From assembly GCA_003602475.1 (NCBI GenBank), contig QQSC01000006.1, forward strand, positions 1-32,115: a stretch of DNA of 32,115 nucleotides, given 5' to 3'. Under the pieces are notes generated by a model, which did no database searches, had not been told where the DNA came from, and saw only the letters and a list, made by a program, of their open reading frames with translations. Each line of letters starts with the position of its first letter. Within the stretch, counting starts at the first letter, position 1. The DNA is from Candidatus Poseidoniales archaeon. GTDB taxonomy: Archaea > Thermoplasmatota > Poseidoniia > Poseidoniales > Poseidoniaceae. This document shows, in pieces, positions 10,026-19,681 of the stretch. The translations under genes and the position numbers were made by a program.

Positions 10026-12355
10026 TCTTCTTCCTCAGTTAACGATTCACCATGACCGTTCACAGTGACGACAATCCACTTCGAGGTGGGTGTGTTGGAT
10101 TGATCTGCGGTTGAATTCAACGGCACGAGTGAATTCGCCTCCGGGAAATAGGCAGCAAGATTGCCACGTGGTATCTCGTACGGCACCACCAACCAATCAC
10201 GAGCAGTGCGTTGTTCACCCTCAAAATGACTTGTGATGTCGACCTTTGTTCGGCTTTTCCATCCACGCTCCACCATATCATCGGCGTTCATCATGAGGAC
10301 CCTTCGGTTCCCGTGGATGCCTCGATAGCGATCGTGCAGGCCGTAAATTGTGGTGTTGTATTGGTCATGACTGCGCAGGGTCATGAGGACAAATTGGTCT
10401 TCTTCGACATCGATGTCCGGCAGGGGGTGACTTGTGAAATGCGCCTTGTTATCCGATGTTGCAAAGCGACGTTCATCCCGTGGCAAGTTTGGCAGAGAAA
10501 ACCCGTTGGGCTGGCGGACGCGAGAATTGTAATCATCGAATCCACTCAAGGAACCTTCCATAAGGTCACGTACGCGGTCATAGTCTTCAACCAAATGCCT
10601 CCATTGGAGGTGCTGATCACCAACCGTTGAATGCGCCAATTCTGCTACGATCCAAGGTTCGCTGCGGATGTCCTTTGAAGCCGGCTTCAACTTACCTTCC
10701 GAACGATGAACAACACCCATTGAATTTTCCACCGTAACAAATTGATGTCCTGACGGTTGAGAATCTACTTCAGTTCGTCCCAAGCATGGTAAGATCAAGG
10801 CCTCCTTACCGGTCACCAGGTGGGATCTGTTGAGTTTCGTAGAAACTTGAACGGTGAGGGGGACGTTTCTCATGGCGTCTGCCGTTGTGGTGGTGTCTGG
10901 TGCAGCAGAAATGAAATTGCCTCCCATGCAGAAAAAGACGTCAACAAGCCCATCTTTCATCGCTTGAATGGAACGAACAACATCGTGGCCGTGATGACGT
11001 GGCATCGGGAATCCCAATCCCAGTTCAAGGCCATCGAGAAAAGCATCGGTGGGGGCTTCCCAAATACCAACCGTTCGGTCACCTTGAACGTTTGAGTGTC
11101 CACGTACCGGGCAAAACCCAGCCCCGGGTCGGCCAACATGCCCACCCATGAGCAACAAATTCACAACTTCTTGGATGACTGCAACACCGTTTCGATGCTG
11201 TGTCAACCCCATGGCCCAGCATGCAATGGTGGCTGTTGAGTTGGCAAGCATGTTGCCTGCTCGCTCAATGTGTTCCCTCTCCAGACCTGAATCTCTGATG
11301 ATGTCATCCCAATCCGTTTGGGCAAGATTACCCTTGAGTTGATCAAAGCCTGTGGTCTGCTCGTCAATGAACGAACGGTCAAGACGACCGTTGCGGAGAA
11401 CGACCTTCATCAGTCCTTTGAGCAGAGCGGCGTCTCCGCCAATTCGAACAGGCAAGTGCAAATCTGCCAAACTGGTGCTTCGGAAATTTGCTTTCATGTA
11501 GTCCTGGGGATGCTTAAATGCCATCAGTCCTGCCTCTGGGAGTGGGTTCACATGAATGATTGACGCACCGTTGTGCTTCGCATCCCTCAGAGCCGTGAGC
11601 ATCCTTGGGTGATTCGTACCGGGGTTTTGACCAATGACGACGATGACATCTGACCGGTTGAAATCCTCGAGAGTTACCGTGCCTTTTCCAATCCCGATGG
11701 TTTGACCCAGTCCTTTTCCACTCGACTCATGGCACATGTTTGAGCAGTCAGGGAGGTTGTTGGTACCGGTTGATCTTACAAAGGCCTGGTAGAGAAACGC
11801 CGCCTCGTTGCTGGTTCTCCCCGAGGTGTAGAACACGCCCCTATCCGGCGATGACATTCCGTTTAATCGGTCACTGACCAATGTGATGGCGTCAGACCAT
11901 GAGATTGGAGAATAGTGATTCGAGCCTTCTGCCAAATGCATGGGTTCTGCCAAACGACCGGCTCTGTTTAGTTTGTAATCAGGCCATGCGGACAGTTCTG
12001 ATATGGAATGCTGTTCAAAAAACGCTGCATTAACCCTCGCAGGCATGGCTTCGTCGGCGACAGCTTTTGCTCCATTTTCACAGAATTCAAACGTTGTACG
12101 ATGTTCTGGGTCGGGCCATGCACAACCAGGGCAATCAAAGCCATCTTTTTGATTGACCATCAGCAGGGTTTTGATGGTTTTTGTTGGCCCCATCTTGGTC
12201 AAACCATGGACCATGGAGGATGTGGCTGCTGCAACACCTGCAGCTTTTTTCTTGGGTTTTGACAGCCGAAGTCGGTTCAAATCGGGTGGTGTCGTGGAAC
12301 GAACGGTCTCTCTCATTGATTCACCCGTTTGAATCGGAGCGGTCCCCGTTCTCAA
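10022..12355 (-). CDS. FdhF/YdeP-family molybdopterin oxidoreductase (formate dehydrogenase alpha-like)
   Basis: DCPGCAWPDPEHRT, FYTSGRTSNEAAFLYQAFVRSTGTNNLPDCSNMCHESSGKGLGQTIGIGKGTVTLEDF, VVIGQNPGTNHPRML. TTG start at 12355; alternative ATG at 12316. Lies next to fdhD. Confidence 0.9.
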   Translation of the reverse strand: MRTGTAPIQTGESMRETVRSTTPPDLNRLRLSKPKKKAAGVAAATSSMVHGLTKMGPTKTIKTLLMVNQKDGFDCPGCAWPDPEHRTTFEFCENGAKAVADEAMPARVNAAFFEQHSISELSAWPDYKLNRAGRLAEPMHLAEGSNHYSPISWSDAITLVSDRLNGMSSPDRGVFYTSGRTSNEAAFLYQAFVRSTGTNNLPDCSNMCHESSGKGLGQTIGIGKGTVTLEDFNRSDVIVVIGQNPGTNHPRMLTALRDAKHNGASIIHVNPLPEAGLMAFKHPQDYMKANFRSTSLADLHLPVRIGGDAALLKGLMKVVLRNGRLDRSFIDEQTTGFDQLKGNLAQTDWDDIIRDSGLEREHIERAGNMLANSTATIACWAMGLTQHRNGVAVIQEVVNLLLMGGHVGRPGAGFCPVRGHSNVQGDRTVGIWEAPTDAFLDGLELGLGFPMPRHHGHDVVRSIQAMKDGLVDVFFCMGGNFISAAPDTTTTADAMRNVPLTVQVSTKLNRSHLVTGKEALILPCLGRTEVDSQPSGHQFVTVENSMGVVHRSEGKLKPASKDIRSEPWIVAELAHSTVGDQHLQWRHLVEDYDRVRDLMEGSLSGFDDYNSRVRQPNGFSLPNLPRDERRFATSDNKAHFTSHPLPDIDVEEDQFVLMTLRSHDQYNTTIYGLHDRYRGIHGNRRVLMMNADDMVERGWKSRTKVDITSHFEGEQRTARDWLVVPYEIPRGNLAAYFPEANSLVPLNSTADQSNTPTSKWIVVTVNGHGESLTEEEE

Positions 12356-13140
12356 TTGTTTGTGTCGTTAAGGCCTTCAAGACGTCCAATCACAACCGAG
12401 GAGTGAGGCTTCCAGAACGACACCAAGGTGATGTTATGGCTTCGTGCAGTATCGGCGGCCATGGTTGATGCAGCCCCCACACTTGCGATTGTATGCACTC
12501 CCATACGTGCTGCTTTCGCCACCACATCCCAGCCGACACGGCCAGACAAGAGGAGCGCCCGAGGCCTTCGGTCGCGATGCTCTGAGCGCCATGAGCCCCA
12601 GGCTTTGTCCACTGCATTGTGTCTGCCAATGTCCTCGCAGATGATGTGATTGTCACCTTGGTCCAAAAGAAGGGCTGCGTGCATGCCCCCCGTAGCTTCA
12701 AAGCCTGGTTGACGGGATCGCATCACCTGAAATCCTTTGGTCAACTGTTCCATTGAAACCGTGTCACTTGAAGGAGGACCAGCCCGATCAACTTCCAACC
12801 GGTTGTGAAGGTGCGGATGATCGCAAGCACCGCAGGACGAGGTGACAATCGATGGACGCTCGTACAGTGGAGTTGTACCTTCCAGGCCGTTGACGAGGAC
12901 CGATACGGTGCCGTTGTCCAAATGCTTCAGAACAAGTCGTTCCGGAGTGATGTCCAAATCGTGTTCAAGGAAGAGATGACCGACCGTTAAATGTTCAATG
13001 TCGTGTGGAGTTGCCAACAAACGCGTCAGGATTCGTTCCGTGGTCTTCAGTTCAACCAACACTTCCAATGCCAATCGGTCCGCCTCAATCGCAAACGAAG
13101 AATCGGAGAATCGGTGAATCGAACGGTCGTCGTGGAGCAT
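12352..13140 (-). CDS. fdhD: Formate dehydrogenase accessory sulfurtransferase FdhD
   Basis: TSSCGACDHP CxxC motif; CEDIGRHNAVDKAWG; LLSGRVGWDVVAKAARMGVHTIASVGAAS. Confidence 0.93.
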   Translation of the reverse strand: MLHDDRSIHRFSDSSFAIEADRLALEVLVELKTTERILTRLLATPHDIEHLTVGHLFLEHDLDITPERLVLKHLDNGTVSVLVNGLEGTTPLYERPSIVTSSCGACDHPHLHNRLEVDRAGPPSSDTVSMEQLTKGFQVMRSRQPGFEATGGMHAALLLDQGDNHIICEDIGRHNAVDKAWGSWRSEHRDRRPRALLLSGRVGWDVVAKAARMGVHTIASVGAASTMAADTARSHNITLVSFWKPHSSVVIGRLEGLNDTNN

Positions 13141-13144
13141 GGCA

Positions 13145-13702
13145 TCAGCCTTCTATGAAATCCCGATCGATGTCGAAAAATTCGAATTGCAATTCAACAA
13201 GTTCCGCGCTGGATTTCGCTGCAGCATACTCTTCCAATGGTTCGTGGTTGAGTTCAAAGAATCTTGAACCCCAACGGAACGCTCCAAGCACTTGCTCGGC
13301 CTGTTCCTTGCGCCCCATCATGTACAGACAGGCCGATAGGGCCTCAGCGGTTGTTAACCTCCCGGGTTTACCCCAGTTAACTGGGTTGGCAGCAAGGAGC
13401 AAGGGGAGCATGCGTGGTTGCAATCGTGTGCGTTTCATCACCGTTTCCACACTGCTTTCTATGTGAGCCCAACTGCAGTCCAAACCGACCAGAGCACCAC
13501 CTTGTTCCATCAAAAGTTGATGATCCTCAGGCCCAAACACCTTGCCGCATAAAGGCTCGAGGATGATGCCTCTGCGCGGAAGTTCTCGAAAACTCTTGTG
13601 AAGTTTCAAGTCACCGCGTTTTGAGGCCAAAACAGCCGTGTTTTTTTTCGGGTCGTCTTGAGCCAACCAAAGGGCATGGATGTTGACGTCCATTGAGTTC
13701 AT
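13145..13702 (-). CDS. tsr3: rRNA aminocarboxypropyltransferase Tsr3 (DUF367)
   Basis: LDCSWAHIE, RTRLQPRMLPLLLAANPVNWGKPGRLTTAEALSACLYMMG, FRWGSRFFELNHEPLEEYA are Tsr3 signature segments. Confidence 0.93.
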   Translation of the reverse strand: MNSMDVNIHALWLAQDDPKKNTAVLASKRGDLKLHKSFRELPRRGIILEPLCGKVFGPEDHQLLMEQGGALVGLDCSWAHIESSVETVMKRTRLQPRMLPLLLAANPVNWGKPGRLTTAEALSACLYMMGRKEQAEQVLGAFRWGSRFFELNHEPLEEYAAAKSSAELVELQFEFFDIDRDFIEG

Positions 13703-14187
13703 CCCATGTTGTTGAAATAATCTCCAAAGGTCATGCCTCGACCCGAACCCGGCGCGACATGGCGTGTTTCTTCTGCCGTCCGTGCAACCATGAGTTCGAT
13801 TGACAAGATGCGCTCAAACTTACGAACGACTGGATCGGTGGGGTGTTTACCCGATTCTGCAGATTTAATCACGTTAACGGTCTCAGCCATTTTCTTTGCC
13901 AGTTGTTGCTGGGACAAGTTGAGTGCCTTACGGGCTTTTGAAATTCGCTTGCTGAAATCATGGGCCAACTCTTTGGGGCCGGTGGCCATGAGCGCCGGTT
14001 TTGTGTTCTTTTGGGGTGCCTGGCGCATGTTCCGAGCCCGCGTCAAACCGGGGGCTTCCTGCTTGGGGACCAAATTCAGTTTATCGGAGCAACGAGAACA
14101 CGCCGTCACCGTTGTTTTCCCCATTGGGAGTTGACGAACGGCCACCTTGACCGCCCCGCAGAGTTCACATTCGCCCATGGTGTTCAT
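13699..14187 (-). CDS. Archaeal multiprotein bridging factor 1 (aMBF1), zinc ribbon plus HTH
   Basis: CELCG...CSRC ribbon then HTH ISKARKALNLSQQQLAKKMAETVNVIKSAESGKHPTD. Confidence 0.9.
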   Translation of the reverse strand: MNTMGECELCGAVKVAVRQLPMGKTTVTACSRCSDKLNLVPKQEAPGLTRARNMRQAPQKNTKPALMATGPKELAHDFSKRISKARKALNLSQQQLAKKMAETVNVIKSAESGKHPTDPVVRKFERILSIELMVARTAEETRHVAPGSGRGMTFGDYFNNMG

Positions 14188-14276
14188 TGTTTGACGACAG
14201 GATTTGAATCCTTTGACCCATCGTTACGAGGGGCTACGTCCCAATTGTTCATGTATCGTGGCCGTATAGCAACATC

Positions 14277-15497
14277 ATGGGTACGGAGGTCGAACGAACC
14301 GATGGAAGCGTAAAGCCCCAACCCGAGGATGAATTCAAGGTCCTGGAAAGCGCTCTCCTTGAACTGAGGGAAGAGTCTCAAAATCTCATCACGGAACGGA
14401 ATGCCCTCGAGACGAACATTCGTTCACTTCGTAAGAAAGTCGATCGGCTGGAAGAAAACGTGAACATCATGAAGATGCCACCGCTGATCATTGGCCATTT
14501 ACAGGATGTTCTTGACCACGAACGGGCCATCGTTCGTTCATCAAACGGCACCGTGTTTCAGGTTTCTTTGAATCAACGTTTGGATCCTGAAAAACTCAAG
14601 CCGGGCACACGCGTTGCCCTCAACCAAGACAGTCTTTCTGTCATTGAGGTTCTTCACGATGCTTGGGACCCCATGGTGAGTGGTGCTGAAATGATTGGAA
14701 AGCCCGCCATCACATACAACGACATCGCAGGGCTTGATGAAGAGGTTGAGTTGGTCCGAGAGGCGATTGAGCTTCCACTGGTTCAACCTGAATTGTTTGA
14801 AAAGGTTGGAATCACACCACCAAAGGGTGTGCTTCTTGTTGGCCCACCAGGGTGCGGAAAGACCCTTCTCGCCAAAGCCGTGGCAAACCAAACCGATGCC
14901 ACCTTCATTCGGATGGTGGGAAGCGAACTGGCCCAGAAGTACATCGGCGAGGGTGGTCGAATGGTTCGGGAATTGTTTTCATTGGCCAAAGAGAAATCGC
15001 CCAGCATCATTTTCTTGGATGAAATCGATGCCATAGGGGCAAAAAGGCTCGATGGCTCAACAAGTGGAGATCGCGAAGTCCAACGGACCTTGATGCAGTT
15101 GTTGGCTGAATTGGACGGCTTTGATGCCCTTCATGATGTCAAGATCATTGCCGCCACCAACCGCCCAGACATCTTGGACGACGCACTTCTTCGACCGGGT
15201 CGTTTCGACCGTGTCATTGAGATTCCACTTCCAGAGGATGCTTCGAGGAAATCAATCCTCGGCGTCCATCTAACCGGCATGAACACCAAGAAACTCAACC
15301 TCCAAAGAATCGTGGAAAAGACAAACGGGTATTCAGGTGCTGAATTGAGAGCAATTTGTGTTGAAGCGGGGATGGTGGCCATTCGTGATGGTCGGTCGTC
15401 GGTGACTCAGGCCGACATGATTTCTGCCGTAACGACGCTTGAAAAGAAGCGCTCACAAACAACAACCCACGGCTCACCTGAACGCCTTTACATGTGA
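14277..15497 (+). CDS. pan: Proteasome-activating nucleotidase (AAA ATPase)
   Basis: N-terminal coiled coil; Walker A GPPGCGKTLLAKA; Walker B IIFLDEID; C-terminal LYM fits an HbYX motif. Confidence 0.93.
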   Translation: MGTEVERTDGSVKPQPEDEFKVLESALLELREESQNLITERNALETNIRSLRKKVDRLEENVNIMKMPPLIIGHLQDVLDHERAIVRSSNGTVFQVSLNQRLDPEKLKPGTRVALNQDSLSVIEVLHDAWDPMVSGAEMIGKPAITYNDIAGLDEEVELVREAIELPLVQPELFEKVGITPPKGVLLVGPPGCGKTLLAKAVANQTDATFIRMVGSELAQKYIGEGGRMVRELFSLAKEKSPSIIFLDEIDAIGAKRLDGSTSGDREVQRTLMQLLAELDGFDALHDVKIIAATNRPDILDDALLRPGRFDRVIEIPLPEDASRKSILGVHLTGMNTKKLNLQRIVEKTNGYSGAELRAICVEAGMVAIRDGRSSVTQADMISAVTTLEKKRSQTTTHGSPERLYM

Positions 15498-15540
15498 ATG
15501 GATGAACAATGTTCATTGACTCCATGGCTTGGACCGGACC

Positions 15541-16584
15541 ATGAGTTCTGCACTGGTTGAATGCGTGCCCAATATTTCAGAAGGCCGAGACCTCAACAAA
15601 ATCAATCAAATCGTCAATGCAGCACGGTCAATTGATGGATGTCATGTGTTGGGTGTTGAGCCTGATCACGATTATCATCGGACCGTCATTACACTCGCTG
15701 GGGAACCCCTAGCGGTTCGTTCTGGTGCGGTGGCTCTCATCCGAGAGGCCGTGAAAATCTTGGACATGCGTAACCACAGTGGAGAACATCCGCGGATGGG
15801 TGTGGTTGATGTTTGTCCGTTTGTACCTCTACGGAACATGACCATGGAGGATTGTGCTGAATTGGCCAGACACGTCGTGGCTGATTTGGCATCAACAGAA
15901 AAAGTACCATTGTTTCTTTACGGCGCTGCTGCAACACACCCTGACAGGATGCTCCTCTCCAATTTGCGAAAAGGAGAATATGAGGAACTTGAATCAAGGT
16001 TTACGGGAGCAAACGAGCGCCACAGCCCAACCACGATGAAACCGGACGATGGGGCGACGGAATGGAGTGAGAATGTTGCACGTTCGGGTGGCATCACGAT
16101 AGGTGCACGGCCAATTTTGGTTGCCTACAACGTGAATCTTGCCGAAAAAGGTGCACATGTTGCCAAGAAAGTAGGATCGCTTGTGCGTTCAAGTGGACGC
16201 CTTATCAAATCGCCAACAGGTGTGCGAATGCGCACGGGTGGACTTCTACAAAAGGTGCAGGGAATGGGCGTTGACCTCGAAGAATTGGGCATATCCCAAG
16301 TTTCGATGAACCTTATTGACGTGGAATTGTGTCCAATTCATCAAGCCTATGAGACGGTTCGGAGTGTGGCTGCAGATCATGCCGTTGATGCAGACGGCAG
16401 CGAACTTGTTGGACTGGTTCCTTTGAGTGCCATGCTTGAGGCGGGTTCGTTTTACAACCCTGACACACAGGATGAACAAACCCTTGTTCATGCTGCAATA
16501 GAAGGACTGGGTTTGGACCGGCATCATCGTTTTGATCCAGAGGAAAGCATCATTGAGTGGGCCCTAGAGAAGGTGAGCCAATGA
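15541..16584 (+). CDS. ftcD: Glutamate formimidoyltransferase
   Basis: Start set at MSSALVECVPNISEGRD; DHDYHRTVITLAG, HPRMGVVDVCPFVPL, IGARPILVAYNVNL. Confidence 0.93.
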   Translation: MSSALVECVPNISEGRDLNKINQIVNAARSIDGCHVLGVEPDHDYHRTVITLAGEPLAVRSGAVALIREAVKILDMRNHSGEHPRMGVVDVCPFVPLRNMTMEDCAELARHVVADLASTEKVPLFLYGAAATHPDRMLLSNLRKGEYEELESRFTGANERHSPTTMKPDDGATEWSENVARSGGITIGARPILVAYNVNLAEKGAHVAKKVGSLVRSSGRLIKSPTGVRMRTGGLLQKVQGMGVDLEELGISQVSMNLIDVELCPIHQAYETVRSVAADHAVDADGSELVGLVPLSAMLEAGSFYNPDTQDEQTLVHAAIEGLGLDRHHRFDPEESIIEWALEKVSQ

Positions 16585-17207
16585 ATTGGATGGACATGAC
16601 GCAACGCGAATTTTTAGCCGCCTTGGCTTCCTCATCTCCTACACCTGGTGGCGGAACCGCAGCGGCGATTTCACTGGGACAGGCAGCAGCGCTCAGCATC
16701 ATGGTGTGCGATTTGACATTGGGGAAGGATAAGTGGGCCGATGGTTGGGCTGTTGCTGAAGAGGTCCAACGGTGCTCTATTCCACTTATGTCACGGTCAG
16801 GTGACTTGGCTCAACACGACAGTGACGCATTTGATGGGGTTATGACGGCGTTTTCCATGAAGAAGGACAGCGAAGATGAACGTCTGACCCGACGAAGTGC
16901 CATTCGAGCGGCCACGGTAAAGGCAGCTGAAGTCCCATTGGATACAGCAAGAGCCGCATCCACCCTCTTGGCCATGTTGCCAGACTTGGCAAGTTTTGGC
17001 AATGGGAACGCCGTCTCAGACGTTGGGGTTGCTGGGCTGCTGGCAAGTGCTTCTGCAAAAGGTGCGTTGTTTAACGTTGAAATCAATCTGAACAGTTTAC
17101 CAGAGGATCTCGCATCGCCATACTGGCCTGAAGTTCAATCGTTGCAAGAAAAGATCCGCATCGATGCTCGTAAGGTTATGGACGCTGTTCGAGCTCGCTT
17201 GGACTAA
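16581..17207 (+). CDS. Formimidoyltetrahydrofolate cyclodeaminase-family protein
   Basis: MTQREFLAALASSSPTPGGGTAAAISLGQAAAL; ATG overlaps the preceding stop (ATGA). Confidence 0.9.
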   Translation: MNWMDMTQREFLAALASSSPTPGGGTAAAISLGQAAALSIMVCDLTLGKDKWADGWAVAEEVQRCSIPLMSRSGDLAQHDSDAFDGVMTAFSMKKDSEDERLTRRSAIRAATVKAAEVPLDTARAASTLLAMLPDLASFGNGNAVSDVGVAGLLASASAKGALFNVEINLNSLPEDLASPYWPEVQSLQEKIRIDARKVMDAVRARLD

Positions 17208-17277
17208 ATCCATTGAAAGGGTCCAAAACACCGAATGTACAACTCAATGGTTCGTTGCGCTGTTCTCGTATGGAACG

Positions 17278-19530
17278 TCAGCGAACTTCGGAACCCGATG
17301 AAATATCACCGTCCACGGTGATTAGACGCACCTTGCCTGAACCGTCATCTGCAGCTAGCATCATGCCCTCGGACATCACACCTCGTAGTTTTCGTGGTGC
17401 CAAATTCGCAACAAACACCACGGACTTGCCATGAAGGTCTTCCGTCGTGTAATGCTCCTTTAGGCCTGCACAAATTGTACGGCCCTCTGATGAGCCGTCA
17501 TCGAGATTCACGACGTAGAGTTTGTCAGCGTTTGGATGATCTTCAACCGATTTGATTTTGCCAACCTTGAGTTCAACTTTCATGAAATCTTCAAACTTCA
17601 AATGTACAACGCCTTCTTCAATCTCTTTCATCTTCTTTCCTCCAGACTTTTTGCCACCCTTTACGCCAAGGACGGGCGACGATGTGCTACTTGATTCATC
17701 TACCAATCCCGTTTCGACCTTAAGAATCTCCTCCAAGTCCAACCGTTGGAACAACGGTTGAGGGGGTTGGGTTGACCATGTTAAGTCGGCTGACCAATCA
17801 CAAACCCCTTCCCATGGCTGATGTTGAACTTGGTCAGTGTTGCCAAGCATTTCCCACAAGCGTTGGGAACTTGTTGGAAGAAACGGTTGGAAGGCAATCG
17901 CCAGTCCTCTTGAAATTCTCCAACAAAACGCAAGGGTGGCAAGACTCTCTTGGTGCCCTTCATTGCGTTCCTTGAGATGCTTCCACGGGGCGGCATTTTG
18001 CAGAATTTGATTTCCGTATTGGGCGATGTTCATGAGATGACGCAGGGATTCTTTGTATCGGTGCGACTTTAGAGATTGAGTGGCATGTTCAAACAGAGAT
18101 TCAACATGAGTTCGATGGTGATTCAGCGTTGGATGATGATCAAATTCCAAAAACGGTGACTCTCCTTCTGCGGCAGGTAAACGAGCTCCTAACGTCAACA
18201 CCCTGTGAACAAAATTACCGTAAGCAGCAATCAATTCAGCGTTGACACGCTCAACAAAATCAGACCAGTTGAAATCCGTGTCATGGTTTTCTGGCATGTT
18301 GATGCTCAGGTAGTAACGCAGCGTGTCAGGGTCGTAGCGTTCCAAAAACGACGGCAGCCATACGGCATGTTTTCTCGATTTTGAGAATTGCCCTCCTGCG
18401 AGCATCAAGTATTCCATCGCAGGAACATTGTGCTCAAGAGCCAATTCGCCCGGTCCTGGGCGCACGATAGGACTGTCAACCTGCTGCCCTTTGTTCACAG
18501 CATTCAAGCCGAGAATGAGCGCAGGCCAAATCACCGTGTGGAAGGGGATGTTGTCCTTTCCGAGGAAATACAGATGTCGAGGGACGGTGCCGTCTTCAGC
18601 GACACACCACCAGCGCTTCCAACCTTCTACGCCATCTGGATGGTCTGCTGCATGGCGTTCCGACCAGATTTTAGCACACGTGAGGTACCCTTGAACCGCT
18701 TCGAACCACACGTAAATGCATTTGCCATCCCAATCTGATTCGTTCATTGGAACCTCAATACCCCAGTTGAGGTCGCGGGTGACGGCCCGAGGACGAAGAC
18801 CCATGTCCAGCCATTGCTTTGTCATTGCACGAACATTGGATTTCCAAGTACCGTGCTGATCTGCGGCGTGCTCTTCCAACAGTTTCTGAAAGACATCCAA
18901 TCGGTAAAACAAGTGTTCCGTCTTTTTGATGGTCACCTTGAACGACGGGTTCATTTTTGATACAGGCGAATGCAATTCAACCGATTCGTACGTGGCTCCA
19001 CAAGAATCGCACTGGTCGCCGCGTGCACCTTCGGTGTTGCACGCTGGGCAGGTGCCCTCCACGTACCGATCTGGCAGGAAACGTCCACCTCCATCGGGGT
19101 GGTGCTCGTAGTATTGCTCCATCTCGCGCTGTTCGAAAAATCCCCCTTTATGCAAGGCGGTGAAATGGTCTTGGACCATTTCTTTGTGACGACGATCACT
19201 GGTCCGATTGAACAACGCCCCACCGTGTTCAACCCCTCTGGAATCAACTGTAGACGACCATGCGCAGCCAAGATCAATGAGCGCTTTTTTATTGATTTCG
19301 TGGTATTTATCAACGACATCTTGTGGCGTGATGCCGTTTTGTTCAGCTGTAACCGTGATGGGTGTTCCATGTTCGTCCGAGCCCGAAACCATCAACACCC
19401 GATTTCCAAGGGCGCGTTCAAAGCGGTACTGGATATCCGGGGGCAAATAACATCCAGCAACGTGACCGAGATGAAGTGGGCCATTGGCGTAAGGCCACGC
19501 CACACAAATCAGCACGTGTTCCGATGACAT
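17278..19530 (-). CDS. metG: Methionyl-tRNA synthetase with C-terminal tRNA-binding domain
   Basis: PYANGPLHLGHVAGCYLPPDI (HIGH-type), zinc knuckle CPAC..CDSC, KFSKSRKHAVW (KMSKS-type), EMAP/Trbp111-like C-terminus VELKVGKIKSVEDHPNADKLYV. Confidence 0.96.
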   Translation of the reverse strand: MSSEHVLICVAWPYANGPLHLGHVAGCYLPPDIQYRFERALGNRVLMVSGSDEHGTPITVTAEQNGITPQDVVDKYHEINKKALIDLGCAWSSTVDSRGVEHGGALFNRTSDRRHKEMVQDHFTALHKGGFFEQREMEQYYEHHPDGGGRFLPDRYVEGTCPACNTEGARGDQCDSCGATYESVELHSPVSKMNPSFKVTIKKTEHLFYRLDVFQKLLEEHAADQHGTWKSNVRAMTKQWLDMGLRPRAVTRDLNWGIEVPMNESDWDGKCIYVWFEAVQGYLTCAKIWSERHAADHPDGVEGWKRWWCVAEDGTVPRHLYFLGKDNIPFHTVIWPALILGLNAVNKGQQVDSPIVRPGPGELALEHNVPAMEYLMLAGGQFSKSRKHAVWLPSFLERYDPDTLRYYLSINMPENHDTDFNWSDFVERVNAELIAAYGNFVHRVLTLGARLPAAEGESPFLEFDHHPTLNHHRTHVESLFEHATQSLKSHRYKESLRHLMNIAQYGNQILQNAAPWKHLKERNEGHQESLATLAFCWRISRGLAIAFQPFLPTSSQRLWEMLGNTDQVQHQPWEGVCDWSADLTWSTQPPQPLFQRLDLEEILKVETGLVDESSSTSSPVLGVKGGKKSGGKKMKEIEEGVVHLKFEDFMKVELKVGKIKSVEDHPNADKLYVVNLDDGSSEGRTICAGLKEHYTTEDLHGKSVVFVANLAPRKLRGVMSEGMMLAADDGSGKVRLITVDGDISSGSEVR

Positions 19531-19681
19531 CTTCCCTCAACCTTCCCAAAAGAACACCCTTCTTGAGGTTCACCCCACCTGAGCGTGCCCCATTTGCAAT
19601 GACGATGTTGAAGCGTCATTTTGAAGAACCCCAAACGGCTCCGTCTAACTGGTCCAATCGGACAGGGGTCACTTTCACTTC

